64,000 bases of DNA from the NCBI GenBank assembly GCA_002686085.1, contig NZAC01000049.1:62001-126000 (forward strand). Reading direction: 5' to 3'. A program made the position numbers and the translations under genes. Positions 44,501 through 53,094 of the stretch are shown here, piece after piece. The notes under the pieces were generated by a model. It was not told where the DNA came from and did no database searches. It worked only from the letters and a program-made list of their open reading frames with translations. This DNA comes from Roseibacillus sp. (GTDB lineage: Bacteria > Verrucomicrobiota > Verrucomicrobiia > Verrucomicrobiales > Akkermansiaceae). How positions within the stretch are numbered: position 1 is the first letter of the stretch; each line of letters starts with the position of its first letter.

Positions 44501-45071
44501 GGCGAGGCGGTTTAATTATTTCGACTACAACAAGCGGAACCCTGTCATAGCTAACAATCTCTACAAGGGACCGTTCGGTGAGAAGCAAGTTGGAGAAGCT
44601 CCTCATCTGCAGCGTAATCCGAATGTGTCGGTCCGGATGCGGGGAGTGATGGAAAAGTGCACCTACTGTGTGCAGCGGCTTGAGAGTGCCAAGATCAAGC
44701 AGAAGCAGATTGGCCGGATGAAAACCCTGCGAGCAGGGCAAAATTCGACCAACGTGAAAATCAAACCGGAGGACCTGAGGGTGAAGGCGGACTCGATCAA
44801 GATGGCTTGCCAAGATGCTTGCGAGGCGAATTCGGTAAGTTTTGGAAACCTCTTGGACAAGGAAGATGCGCAAGTCTGGCGGGCCAAATACAAGGGAGAA
44901 AAGAAAACTAAAAGTGGAGCGCTTGAGCTCATCCACAACCCAAGGAACTACGATGTGCTGCAGTATATCGGAACGGCTCCAAGGACCAGTTATCTTGCTC
45001 GTGTGAAGAATCCAAATCCTGCTATGCCCGATGCGGTTTATCGCGGCCTGGCAACAATTAACACCGGCTGA
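41511..45071 (+). CDS. actB: Alternative complex III subunit ActB (molybdopterin-like/iron-sulfur)
   Basis: An 1186-residue periplasmic subunit. The N-terminal twin-arginine-like motif RRSFMKLMGASSALSGLTLVSC ends in a Cys that could be lipidated. Residues about 60-850 form a molybdopterin-oxidoreductase-like region (ActB is known to lack the cofactor). From about 870 comes a NrfC/PsrB-like domain with four Cys clusters: CVGCNACLIAC (from Cys 879), CMQCENAPCETVC, CIGTRYCANNC and the later CTYC...C group. These should bind three [4Fe-4S] and one [3Fe-4S] clusters, as in characterised ACIII. It begins 3 bp after actA. Confidence 0.95.
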   Translation: MSKRVFHHPEAPSDDSGVASWRSVGELESTPSFRAHVEREFPEGSGHLSEEDQKATRRSFMKLMGASSALSGLTLVSCRRPESYIVPYKKAPEWVIPGKPLYYASTRPRAEGSVPLVVTTYEGRPTTLAPNGEHNDGCGADALTHASVLNLYDPKRSRNFLRKGKKSSQREFEQVLGSLAREGAKLAVLVGEDDSPTRNRLKAELEQAYPGSKFYSYEALCGEARRSVQDQVFGKGTRTSVDFSKADRILSLDCDFLGLDAIGSASDFSRKRQGGGEDYREDIAADAMNRLYMIESAFSLTGGMADHRMRAKPSQMTAVAAQVASELGVQVTGYESGTLSSEEKAKLLGSAENFDSWIRECVADLKAHQGKAVVLAGSRHSEELQRIVIAINNQIGSYGGPMVVYETGRAEYGTIEDFEADVDEETSVVLLGPANPLFDRPGERFARVLKKAKVSIHLGVRTDATALGCDWHIPAAHYLESWGDTRTASGTYSLIQPMILPLYGGFSELEVLSQLLSWRKFDWDSLEADDSEDPAVPPTLIAGEGMGGEPSPALAEVRKTFSLPENANDDGDVAWKEALKNGYLQSSSYQTVDADNAKDPAPSVSRPASKGIEINFLPDASVWDGRYIDNGWLQEAPDPISKLSWDNAALVSPKTAKELGVYESVEQLEPETDIPVLGKVKNAPQPSIGEGKGARAPMVLIKTQSGRMEVPVLVAFGHADDCISVALGYGQGASDGRDGVRVARDDDPLAPVSAVGLNTGFNANQLRGDASFNIEAASVTKLQERYPVALVQEHNAMNGRALAREISTNDVEHHGHKVSFEEQVAKVREQGPVDSHAPENISLYKRRGSTTWESDKDKQDDLISDKIHQWGMTIDLNTCVGCNACLIACQAENNIPIVGKEQVAMGREMHWVRMDRYYAAPMTEMDEKTHKKVPTPDWVQQNPEMIPQPVSCMQCENAPCETVCPVNATVHSEEGLNTMAYNRCIGTRYCANNCPYKARRFNYFDYNKRNPVIANNLYKGPFGEKQVGEAPHLQRNPNVSVRMRGVMEKCTYCVQRLESAKIKQKQIGRMKTLRAGQNSTNVKIKPEDLRVKADSIKMACQDACEANSVSFGNLLDKEDAQVWRAKYKGEKKTKSGALELIHNPRNYDVLQYIGTAPRTSYLARVKNPNPAMPDAVYRGLATINTG

Positions 45072-45093
45072 AATCCACATTTGACTCTAGAGC

Positions 45094-46587
45094 ATGGCAG
45101 ACACCGCCACAAAGACCACGAGTGAGACGACCGCACCAAGGGAGGTGAAGATCCCGGTGTTGGAGCGCGAGACGCTCGTGCTTAACAAGCGGTCCTACCA
45201 CTGGATCACCGAGCGGGTGTGTGGAGTGATCGAAAATAAGCAGCCGGCCTTTTGGTGGCAGTTATTCATTCCTTGTGTTATCATGGCTGCTATTGGGGTC
45301 GGTGGTGGACTCATTTATCTCGTCAGTACCGGAGTAGGGGTCTGGGGAAACACCAACCGCGTGATGTGGGGTTGGCCCATTGTGAATTTCGTCTTCTGGA
45401 TCGGGATCGGTCATGCCGGCACCCTGATCTCCGCAATCCTTTTCCTTACCCGACAGAATTGGAGGACCTCGATCAACCGGGCTGCAGAGGCGATGACGAT
45501 TTTTGCGGTCGTCTGTGCAGGTATTTTTCCGGCTTTCCACGTCGGACGAGTGTGGATGGCGTGGTATCTCGCTCCGATTCCAAATGCGAACGCGATCTGG
45601 CAAAACTTCAAGTCCCCGCTGCTCTGGGACGTCTTCGCGGTTTCGACATATTTCACGGTTTCTTTGATCTTTTGGTTTCTGGGGATGGTTCCGGATCTGG
45701 CCACAATCAGAGATCGTTGTAAGAGAGGCCTGAAGAAGTTCCTCTACGGTTTATTCTCCTTAGGGTGGAGGGGAAGTAACCGCCACTGGAGTCACTACGA
45801 GATGACCTATCTCCTTCTCGCGGCTCTTTCGACGCCCCTTGTCCTTTCGGTTCACTCGGTGGTGAGTTTTGACTTTGCCACTTCGGTGGTGCCAGGATGG
45901 CACACAACGATTTTTCCTCCTTATTTCGTGGCAGGAGCTATTTTTGGAGGTTTTGCGATGGTGTTGACGATCATGATTCCCGCCAGGTTCATCTATGGGC
46001 TGGGGGACATGATCACGATGAAGCACATCGACAACATGGCGAAGATCATTCTGCTGACCGGGACGATCGTGGGCTACGCCTACCTGATGGAGCTCTTCGT
46101 AGCCTTCTACTCCGGGGCCACCTACGAAATGGCTGCCTTTACCTACCGAATCACCGGTCCTTACTGGTGGGCGTATGTAGCAATGATGAGCTGCAACGTA
46201 TTGTCTCCTCAACTTTTCTGGTTCCGGTGGTGCCGGGAAAACCTCTGGGTCGTGATGGGAGTATGTATGGCGGTAAACGCCGGGATGTGGTTCGAGCGCT
46301 TCGTCATCATCGTGACAACGCTGGCCCGTGACTTCATGCCCGCAAACTGGAAGTATTACAATCCGAGCTGGGTAGACATCATTCTTTTCCTCGGAACGAT
46401 CGGACTGTTTACTTCGCTCTTCCTCCTCTTCCTCAGGTTTTTACCCTGCATCAATATTGCTGAGGTGAAGTGGGCCAAAAAGGAGAGTGATGTGCTTTAT
46501 GACGACAAACAGGCACATCCGGATGAAGGAACGGTAGTGGAAGCTGCCTACCAGCAGGAAGTTGAGAAAGGAACCGCTGAAATCTGA
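45094..46587 (+). CDS. actC: Alternative complex III subunit ActC (NrfD-like quinol-site subunit)
   Basis: A 497-residue integral membrane protein of the NrfD/PsrC family with about ten TM helices from residue 55 to 460. Typical segments are [90 protein letters not shown] and [21 protein letters not shown]. In ACIII, ActC forms the main quinol-binding site next to ActB. The 3' end overlaps the start of actD by one base. Confidence 0.95.
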   Translation: MADTATKTTSETTAPREVKIPVLERETLVLNKRSYHWITERVCGVIENKQPAFWWQLFIPCVIMAAIGVGGGLIYLVSTGVGVWGNTNRVMWGWPIVNFVFWIGIGHAGTLISAILFLTRQNWRTSINRAAEAMTIFAVVCAGIFPAFHVGRVWMAWYLAPIPNANAIWQNFKSPLLWDVFAVSTYFTVSLIFWFLGMVPDLATIRDRCKRGLKKFLYGLFSLGWRGSNRHWSHYEMTYLLLAALSTPLVLSVHSVVSFDFATSVVPGWHTTIFPPYFVAGAIFGGFAMVLTIMIPARFIYGLGDMITMKHIDNMAKIILLTGTIVGYAYLMELFVAFYSGATYEMAAFTYRITGPYWWAYVAMMSCNVLSPQLFWFRWCRENLWVVMGVCMAVNAGMWFERFVIIVTTLARDFMPANWKYYNPSWVDIILFLGTIGLFTSLFLLFLRFLPCINIAEVKWAKKESDVLYDDKQAHPDEGTVVEAAYQQEVEKGTAEI

Positions 46588-47144
46588 TGAGTAGTTCTGT
46601 CAAACGCGTCTACGGCTATCTCGCTGAGTTCGAAAGTGCCTCCGCCCTTTATAAGGCAGCGGAAAAAGTGCGTGATGCCGGGTTCCGTAAATGGGACTGC
46701 TATACACCGTATCCAGTCCATGGTCTGGACGACGCGATGGGCATTAAGAGATCGATCCTGCCCTATTTTGTCTTCTTCGGAGGGCTCACCGGTCTTACAA
46801 CAGCCTTTATCCTTTCCTATGTGACTCAGGTGGGGATTTATCCCACTGTAGTACAAGGAAAGCCGGCCAATATTTTCACGGTTCCCGCATTTTTCCCGAT
46901 CATGTTTGAGCTTACGGTGCTTTTTTCGGGATTCACCACGCTCTTTGGTTTTCTGGGACTGACTCAGCTACCCCGCTGGAATCATCCTATATTCGCGAGT
47001 CGTCAGATTCATCGCGCAACTGATGACGGATACTTTATTGAGATAGAGGCCCGGGATCCAAAGTTCTCCGCGGAGGGGACACGGGGGTTTCTTGATGAAA
47101 TTGGGGGAGGAAATATTGAACTGGTGGAGGACGACGGAACCTAG
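46587..47144 (+). CDS. actD: Alternative complex III subunit ActD (DUF3341)
   Basis: A 185-residue membrane protein. It starts with a small soluble domain (VYGYLAEFESASALYKAAEKVRDAGF, CYTPYPVHGLDDAMG), then two TM helices (about 58-82 and 105-128), and ends with a soluble region (DDGYFIEIEARDPKFSAEGTRGFLDEIGGGNIELVED). This is the DUF3341 arrangement; ActD is a small structural subunit of ACIII. It is translationally coupled to actC by a one-base overlap. Confidence 0.93.
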   Translation: MSSSVKRVYGYLAEFESASALYKAAEKVRDAGFRKWDCYTPYPVHGLDDAMGIKRSILPYFVFFGGLTGLTTAFILSYVTQVGIYPTVVQGKPANIFTVPAFFPIMFELTVLFSGFTTLFGFLGLTQLPRWNHPIFASRQIHRATDDGYFIEIEARDPKFSAEGTRGFLDEIGGGNIELVEDDGT

Positions 47145-47153
47145 GCTGTAACC

Positions 47154-47852
47154 ATGAAGTATTTCTTTCTTGCTCTTGCTGGGTTGATCACCCTCACGGT
47201 GGGTGTGTTCGGGCTGCGTGGTCAGAAGACCGTCAAAACTCCCATTGAGATTTTTCCGGATATGGATCGCATGGATTATGTGAAAAGTCAGAAGCCAAGC
47301 GACTTTTTTCACGATGGACAGGGAGCGCGGCTGCCAGTGCCGGGGACAGTCCCCCACTCCAGTGATGACGGGGTATTTCCCGTTGAGTTTGGAGAGGGAA
47401 GAACGGGTCATTACTACACGGGGGCCATCAATGACTACTTTGCGAGCGGACTCCCACTTGAGGAGCTTGGACTAGTCGGTGACGAAGCGTCGGAAGACAT
47501 GCAGGCGTTGTTAAGGCGCGGTCAGGAACGCTATGCGGTCTTCTGCGCGATCTGTCATGGGGGTTCGGGCGACGGAAACGGCACGATCAGCAATTATATG
47601 GCGGCAAAGATCGCGAACCTCCATGAGCCTCGATTTGCCAGTGGGGCGTATCCTGATGGAAAGCTGTATCACGTGATCACTTATGGACAGGGTTTGATGA
47701 GCGGATACGGGGCAAGCATTCCGGTGCGGGATCGGTGGGCCATCGTGGCCTACGTCAGGGCTTTGCAGGATGCTAAGAAAGCGCCGGCCTCGCCGGCGAC
47801 GGCCTCGGTTTCATCAGAAAATAAGGAAGAGGCAGGAGGGCCAAGCAACTAA
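47154..47852 (+). CDS. actE: Alternative complex III subunit ActE, monoheme cytochrome c
   Basis: A 232-residue protein with an N-terminal membrane anchor or signal (about 2-22) and one heme c motif, CAICHGGSGDGNG. The preceding DMDRMDYVKSQKPSDFF and LPVPGTVPHSS match ActE-type cytochromes, and the axial Met probably lies in LMSGYGASIP. ActE is the electron exit cytochrome of ACIII. It begins 9 bp after actD. The Ala/Ser-rich C-terminus (PASPATASVSSENKEEAGGPSN) is low complexity. Confidence 0.93.
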   Translation: MKYFFLALAGLITLTVGVFGLRGQKTVKTPIEIFPDMDRMDYVKSQKPSDFFHDGQGARLPVPGTVPHSSDDGVFPVEFGEGRTGHYYTGAINDYFASGLPLEELGLVGDEASEDMQALLRRGQERYAVFCAICHGGSGDGNGTISNYMAAKIANLHEPRFASGAYPDGKLYHVITYGQGLMSGYGASIPVRDRWAIVAYVRALQDAKKAPASPATASVSSENKEEAGGPSN

Positions 47853-47859
47853 ACTCGTC

Positions 47860-49206
47860 ATGGCACATCATCTTGTTACATCCGCAGACATCCCAGAGGA
47901 GGGCGAAAGGCTGGATGCTGGGAGGCTGAAGAAAATCAGAACGATCTGCCTGGCCGTAGCTGTAGGAGGTGGGCTCTTAAGCGCACCTGCTCTGTTTGGA
48001 CTGTTCGGACAGGGCGTTCAGGGTTCATTCAGCTTCTCGTGGCTCTATGGGTTCTTCTTTTTCGCGACCCTTGCGATGGGAGGTTGTTTCTGGACCTTGC
48101 TTCACAATGTGTCCAACTCGGGATGGGGCGTCTCCGTTCGGAGGGTTATGGAAAATGTGGGGTTTGTCTTTCCTTGGATGTTTATTCCGATGCTTCCTTT
48201 GCTCTTGCCTGAGGTTCAGAAGTTTCTCTTCGAATGGATGCCAAAGCACCGAGAGGCAGCAGAATATGCAGCTCGATACGGCGAGTCCGCCAAATATGGA
48301 CTACACCACGGACCAAAAACAGATCACCTCCTCTATGTTAAGTATTGGTATCTGAATCTCGATTTTTGGTATGTTCGGATGGTCGCCTATTTCCCGCTAC
48401 TTGGGTTTACAATATACTTTCTTCGGAAGCTATCTGTTGACCAGGACAGTGATCCTAATCCAGGGACAAGCCGTCTCAAACGGGCACGGTGGCATTCTTG
48501 CTGGGGGGTGCCTGTGTTCGCTGTGGTTCTAACGTTCCTCGCGATCGACGTCGTCAAGACACTCGACTATAAATGGTTTTCTACCATGTGGGGAGTCTAT
48601 GTCTTTGCAGGAAGCGCCCTGAACGCAATGGCAGTTATCATTCTCATAACTATTGCGCTGCGGCGGATGGGGTATCTCAAAAACGTCGTCGGTCCCGAGC
48701 ATGACCACCTCATGGGGAAGCTTGTGTTCGCCTTCACAGTGTTCTGGGCTTATATCTCCTTCGACCAGTATTTCCTGTATTGGTATGCTAATATCACGGA
48801 GGAGACCCGCTACTTCATTCTTCGCAATACCGCGGGATGGAATTATGTCAGTGTTGTCTTAGTATTCGGTCACTTCGTCGCTCCATTTCTCCTGCTCATC
48901 AGACAAGATCTCAAACGTCGGAATGGCTATATGATCGTGATCGCCTGCTACCTGCTGTTCATGCACATGATTGATCTTTATCATATGATAATGCCGGAAC
49001 GTGGACCTTCGGTAACGAAAGTCCTCCACCCTGGCAACCCTGACAGCTGGTCTCTTTGGCTCAATATGTCGGGTGTGGGTGACGTCGTGGCATTTATGAC
49101 AGTGGGTTGTTTTTTCGTCTATATTCTCCTTCGTAACCTTGGGTCTGCGGCTCTCTACCCGCACCGAGATCCACGTATTCTAGAATCTGCGAACGTTCAT
49201 AACTGA
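47860..49206 (+). CDS. actF: Alternative complex III subunit ActF (NrfD-like)
   Basis: A 448-residue integral membrane protein with about ten TM helices, a second NrfD-like subunit. ATG 47860 (MAHHLVTSADIPEEGERL) is chosen because it starts 7 bp after the actE stop; the open frame continues upstream into actE but is not family-like. Segments such as RVMENVGFVFPWMFIPMLPLLL, YLNLDFWYVRMVAYFPLLGFTIY and MHMIDLYHMIMPE are typical of ActF. It completes actABCDEF; its stop overlaps the next cytochrome start (TGATG). Confidence 0.93.
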   Translation: MAHHLVTSADIPEEGERLDAGRLKKIRTICLAVAVGGGLLSAPALFGLFGQGVQGSFSFSWLYGFFFFATLAMGGCFWTLLHNVSNSGWGVSVRRVMENVGFVFPWMFIPMLPLLLPEVQKFLFEWMPKHREAAEYAARYGESAKYGLHHGPKTDHLLYVKYWYLNLDFWYVRMVAYFPLLGFTIYFLRKLSVDQDSDPNPGTSRLKRARWHSCWGVPVFAVVLTFLAIDVVKTLDYKWFSTMWGVYVFAGSALNAMAVIILITIALRRMGYLKNVVGPEHDHLMGKLVFAFTVFWAYISFDQYFLYWYANITEETRYFILRNTAGWNYVSVVLVFGHFVAPFLLLIRQDLKRRNGYMIVIACYLLFMHMIDLYHMIMPERGPSVTKVLHPGNPDSWSLWLNMSGVGDVVAFMTVGCFFVYILLRNLGSAALYPHRDPRILESANVHN

Positions 49207-50036
49207 TGGAATCTCAGCCGCAAAACCGTCCTGGTTCTTCGGAATCTCCTCAAAAAGGGGATGTGAATAACGGCCTTAAGCGCTTCTCGACTTTCTGGAT
49301 CGGATGTATTCTCTTCGTGGCCTTTGGATTAGCCAGTCTGGTGCTGGGAATTGGATTCAACAAGCCAGCCGTCAACAACATCGATAAGGTGAATGCGAAA
49401 CGGAGAGGAATGATCAAGAGGGAAGTCGATAAAGCCCATGCTGGAGCGCGCGAAAATGCGCTTCTGAGCTTCGAGCGGGTCGGTTCTCACTTTCTCAATA
49501 CCGCGCCGGCGCCTGACGAGAAGCCAGAATTTGTCTTGCCCGGTTCTGCGACGCAAAAGAGAAAAGCGTCCGGCGGATCCGGGATTGTAGTTCCTGCCGA
49601 CTTCCCGAAGGTTGATCCGGACGCTCCGGTGGATGTAGCGGTAATGGAGAGGGGAAAGGCGACATTCGCCATATGCTCAGCTTGTCATGGCCTTGAGGGA
49701 GAGGGGATGTATCACATCAACAAGACAGGTCCTCCTTTAGCCAATTCAGAGTGGGTCACCGGCCCGGTTGCTAATTTGATCGCCATTCAATTTCGTGGGC
49801 TGAGTGGGCCAATTGAGGTAAACGGCGAGAAATATACTCCTGTGGCACCAATGGCGCCTCTGCCTTTGGACAACGATTCTATCGCTGCAGTTCTGACCTA
49901 CATCAGGAACAGTTTTGGTAATAAGGCATCCCCGGTCACGCCGGAGCAGGTAGAAGCTATGAGGGGGGAGCTCGGTAAGCCGATGTTGAGCCCCGCAGAT
50001 CTCATCCCTCCAACTGTGGCGGCTGGTTCAAATTAA
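49206..50036 (+). CDS. Membrane-anchored monoheme cytochrome c, first paralogue
   Basis: A 276-residue protein with one N-terminal TM helix (about 26-50), a flexible linker and a C-terminal cytochrome c domain with CSACHGLEGEGMYHINKTGP. The region after the heme, NSEWVTGPVANLIAIQFRGLSGPIEVNGEKY and LTYIRNSFG, closely parallels the cytochrome at 52303-53070. It overlaps actF by one base and precedes the CcoN-like gene by 14 bp, so it probably links ACIII to what follows. Not part of the standard six-subunit ACIII. Confidence 0.85.
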   Translation: MESQPQNRPGSSESPQKGDVNNGLKRFSTFWIGCILFVAFGLASLVLGIGFNKPAVNNIDKVNAKRRGMIKREVDKAHAGARENALLSFERVGSHFLNTAPAPDEKPEFVLPGSATQKRKASGGSGIVVPADFPKVDPDAPVDVAVMERGKATFAICSACHGLEGEGMYHINKTGPPLANSEWVTGPVANLIAIQFRGLSGPIEVNGEKYTPVAPMAPLPLDNDSIAAVLTYIRNSFGNKASPVTPEQVEAMRGELGKPMLSPADLIPPTVAAGSN

Positions 50037-50050
50037 GATCACGATTTTCC

Positions 50051-51547
50051 ATGACCTCCGAGAGCAATACCCGGACACCAGATCAGAATGATCTAAAGCT
50101 ACGGGCAAGTATTGACCGCTCCCTGCGCCAGCCCGTGATGTTCTTTTTTGCGAGCGGGGCGGTTTGGCTGGCTGTTGCAATTATTCTTGGTTTCATTGCG
50201 TCCTACAAGAGTCACAGCTCCGACTTTCTCTCCGGGATCGAGTTTTTGACCTACGGGCGAGCATATCCTGCACATATCAATCTTCTATTTTACGGGTGGG
50301 GGTGTCAGGCCGCTTTCGGACTGATCGTATGGCTTTTAGCGAGGCTGTCCCGCAGTGAGTGCCGAGCCACTGGAATTATCCTTACCGCCGGTCATCTTTG
50401 GAATTTCGGCGTCATGGCAGGAACGCTGGGCATTCTTTGCGGCTTCGGATCCGGAAAGCCACTCATGGAGTTTCCGCCGGCAATCTGGCCGGTCCTCCTT
50501 CTGTCTTACGTCTTTATCACGGTATGGTCATTCATTCAGGTCCGCTGTAGTTATGGAGGTAAAACCTATGTGGGGCAGTGGTACCTTCTCGCCGCGGTAT
50601 TCTGGTTTCCGTGGGTGTATCTCACAGGACACCTGTTTGTGTTTGTTTTCAATGGTCATCCCGTGATGGCTGCAGGGATTAACGCCTGGTACAAATATGC
50701 GCTCATTCTTCTGTTCTTCACGCCAGTTGCGCTGGGGACGGCTTACTACCTTGTTCCGAAAATTACAGGTCGCCCCATCTACAGTTACTCTCTGGCTCTC
50801 TACGGGTTCTGGGCGCTGGCGGTGATTGGACCGTGGGCAGGAATGCAGAAGCTTGCAGGGGCGCCACTCCCACAGTTCATGCCCTATGTCGGAGCAACCG
50901 CGACTAGCCTGATCCTCATTCCTGGAATTGCGGTGGGCGTCAATCTCCTCATGACACTGCGCGGGCATCAGGCCCACGTTGTGGCCAGTCCGTCCTTGCG
51001 GTTTACGATTGCAGGAGTAGTTGGCTTCCTTCTGCTAGGATTCACGGGAATGTTCCTGAGCACTCCGGCGGCCCTGAAGATGACTCAGTTTGCCCTTACG
51101 GGCTATGGGTTTGAGATTCTTGCCGTCTGTGGATTTTTCAGCATGTGTGCGTTTGGAGGCATCTATTTCATTGTCCCGCGGATCACCCGGCGTGAATGGC
51201 TGTCCCGTCGCTTCATTGGATGGCACTTCTGGTTGACGACTTATGGAGTTCTGACGGTAGTTGTCTGCTCCATCATGGGCGGTCTGTTCCAAGGTGCTGC
51301 GCAGGAAGCTTATAGCAGTTCGTGGAGCGATGCTGCTTCTCGGAGCTATGCTTACAATGTCGGGACTACCGTTGCCTGGGGTTTTATCGCTGTCGGTAGT
51401 TTTTTCTTCCTGATTCACCTTCTTCTCATGTGGGCTAGACTGGGGAGACGGAGCCAGCATCCGACCCTTCTTGGGGGAAGCCATAGTGAACAGTCACCCC
51501 ATGGTCCCGACCATGAGGTAGAGGAACTCCAAACCGTGGAAGCCTGA
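50051..51547 (+). CDS. CcoN-like oxidase subunit I lacking the catalytic histidine motifs
   Basis: A 498-residue protein with about 12 TM helices and the overall layout of cbb3 subunit I (CcoN). Alignable segments are YPAHINLLFYGWGCQAAFG, YYLVPKITGRPIYSYSLALYGFWAL and YFIVPRITRREW. By eye, His 75 (low-spin heme ligand in helix II) remains, but the CuB His of WYGHN reads W213-Y-K-Y216, the HH pair reads around M265-Q-K267, and the GHVH ligands for the high-spin and low-spin hemes read G351-Y-G-F354. It should therefore not reduce oxygen. Paired with the CcoO-like gene 4 bp downstream, it may be an electron-transfer or scaffolding subunit between ACIII and the real oxidase. Confidence 0.8.
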   Translation: MTSESNTRTPDQNDLKLRASIDRSLRQPVMFFFASGAVWLAVAIILGFIASYKSHSSDFLSGIEFLTYGRAYPAHINLLFYGWGCQAAFGLIVWLLARLSRSECRATGIILTAGHLWNFGVMAGTLGILCGFGSGKPLMEFPPAIWPVLLLSYVFITVWSFIQVRCSYGGKTYVGQWYLLAAVFWFPWVYLTGHLFVFVFNGHPVMAAGINAWYKYALILLFFTPVALGTAYYLVPKITGRPIYSYSLALYGFWALAVIGPWAGMQKLAGAPLPQFMPYVGATATSLILIPGIAVGVNLLMTLRGHQAHVVASPSLRFTIAGVVGFLLLGFTGMFLSTPAALKMTQFALTGYGFEILAVCGFFSMCAFGGIYFIVPRITRREWLSRRFIGWHFWLTTYGVLTVVVCSIMGGLFQGAAQEAYSSSWSDAASRSYAYNVGTTVAWGFIAVGSFFFLIHLLLMWARLGRRSQHPTLLGGSHSEQSPHGPDHEVEELQTVEA

Positions 51548-51551
51548 ACTG

Positions 51552-52283
51552 ATGACATTCAAATCCTTCATTACGGCGTTGGGGTTGAGCTTTGGAATCC
51601 CCTGGCTGTTGATCATCCTCATTCCCTTCGGGAAAATGCGAGATCTGGAGCCTGTCTATTTCGAAACAGAGAATGATGGGAAGGACGAGGTTTACGTCCC
51701 TCGCCGCTCGGGGCTTATAACCACTGGTTCCTCGGTGTATGGCTCCAATGGTTGTTATATCTGTCATACACAGCTCATCAGGGCTGGGTATGCCGGGTCA
51801 GAGCTTGGCCGCGCGGATTGGGCTGGTTTTCAGGTCAAGGATGAGAACGGAGTGAGCGTGAACACCGCCCGTGAAACCACTCCTTTCGACTACGTCGACG
51901 AGCCGTTCGCGCACATCGGCCTCATGCGGATCGGTCCGGATCTCACAAATGTCGCTGGAAGGATCCAGAAATACCTCAAGGAGCCACTGACAAAGGCGAA
52001 ATCTCCTGAGAGCTGGCTCTATCTACATCTTTTCAATTCTTCGTTGAAGACAAAGACTCTGAACAACTCCTTTGCGTGTCCGCCGCAGCCTCATTTTTTC
52101 AAGGAACAGCCGGTTCACGGGCAGGGAAGCCCTCATGCTGTTCCAAGCTTGAGCAAGGAGGGGAGAGAGGTTCTCCCGACTCCAAAAGCGAAGGCCCTCG
52201 TCAGTTATCTGCTATCTTTGAGAAAAGACGATGCGGTACCCTATTCCCTGAATTATAGTCGCAATAAGAAGAAGGCGGATTAA
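51552..52283 (+). CDS. CcoO-like monoheme cytochrome c
   Basis: A 243-residue protein with one N-terminal TM helix (about 7-28) and one heme c motif in YGSNGCYICHTQLIRAGYAG, as in CcoO of cbb3 oxidases. LMRIGPDLTNVAGRIQ and a C-terminal KAKALVSYLLSLR also fit; the axial Met candidate is in the LMRIGPD region. It is the natural partner of the CcoN-like protein encoded 4 bp upstream. No CcoP with two hemes follows; a monoheme cytochrome does. Confidence 0.85.
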   Translation: MTFKSFITALGLSFGIPWLLIILIPFGKMRDLEPVYFETENDGKDEVYVPRRSGLITTGSSVYGSNGCYICHTQLIRAGYAGSELGRADWAGFQVKDENGVSVNTARETTPFDYVDEPFAHIGLMRIGPDLTNVAGRIQKYLKEPLTKAKSPESWLYLHLFNSSLKTKTLNNSFACPPQPHFFKEQPVHGQGSPHAVPSLSKEGREVLPTPKAKALVSYLLSLRKDDAVPYSLNYSRNKKKAD

Positions 52284-52302
52284 TGACCGACCAAATGAGC
52301 TG

Positions 52303-53070
52303 ATGGCGAAATCGCAGCATACGAACAAGATCGATCGACCTGATCTCGAAGACTCGACCAACGTGGTTGAGAAACACGAGAAGCTGTTGGAAATCAGTGC
52401 CTCACAGGCCAGAGAAAATCAGATATCGGAGACCGGAATGGAGCCTGTCTCTCTCTGGGTCTTCCTCGCAAGCGCGATCGTTCTGCTAATTGGGGGTGGA
52501 GTTCTCGGAGCGGGCGGAAAACTCTTTAGTTATAATCCTCATCCAGAGGGCTACACGCGCCCAGATTTCGCCAGTGACGCCGATACGGGGCCAACGATCG
52601 GCCCGATTGTGGAAGCCCTCGCAAAACGGGGAAAAAATATTTATGCCAAGTGCAGTGGTTGTCACGGGTCGACTGGAAGCGGGGATGGAAATCAATACCC
52701 ACCCCTTGCCGGATCGGAGTGGGTGACCGGGAATACCGCGCGGCTAGCCCAGATTATCCTGAACGGCCTCAGTGGGCCCATCGATGTTGCCGGCAAGACC
52801 TACAATGGGAACATGCCGGCGCAAGCCCCCCTCACAGCGGCAGAACTTGCAGCCGTCATGACCTACATCCGGAATGAATTCAACGATGTGGGTGATGTAG
52901 TCAGCGTCGAGCAGGCGGCCGGCGCAATCAAGGTCTATGAGAGTCGCCCCCAGGGCGCAATTACGGTGAAGGAACTGGATGCGGACCACGATCAAATGCT
53001 CGAAGGAGAAGTCGTGGATCCTTCTACGAGCGTGAACTTCGAGACGCTCCAACCCGCAGCGGCTGAATAG
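52303..53070 (+). CDS. Membrane-anchored monoheme cytochrome c, second paralogue
   Basis: A 255-residue protein with a TM helix at about 48-68 and a cytochrome c domain starting CSGCHGSTGSGDGNQYPPL. GSEWVTGNTARLAQIILNGLSGPIDVAGKTY and LAAVMTYIRNEFNDVGDVVSVEQA parallel the cytochrome at 49206-50036. The likely heme axial Met is in YNGNMPAQAPL. It lies 24 bp before ctaD, so it may be the direct donor to the CuA site of the oxidase or take the place of CcoP beside the CcoN/CcoO-like pair. Confidence 0.85.
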   Translation: MAKSQHTNKIDRPDLEDSTNVVEKHEKLLEISASQARENQISETGMEPVSLWVFLASAIVLLIGGGVLGAGGKLFSYNPHPEGYTRPDFASDADTGPTIGPIVEALAKRGKNIYAKCSGCHGSTGSGDGNQYPPLAGSEWVTGNTARLAQIILNGLSGPIDVAGKTYNGNMPAQAPLTAAELAAVMTYIRNEFNDVGDVVSVEQAAGAIKVYESRPQGAITVKELDADHDQMLEGEVVDPSTSVNFETLQPAAAE

Positions 53071-53094
53071 AAATTACCCCCCAAACGAAGGACG

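Noticed and set aside
44034-45080. A 348-codon open frame on the minus strand
   Set aside because: It lies wholly antisense to actB and its composition is that of a shadow frame; actB motifs there are unambiguous.
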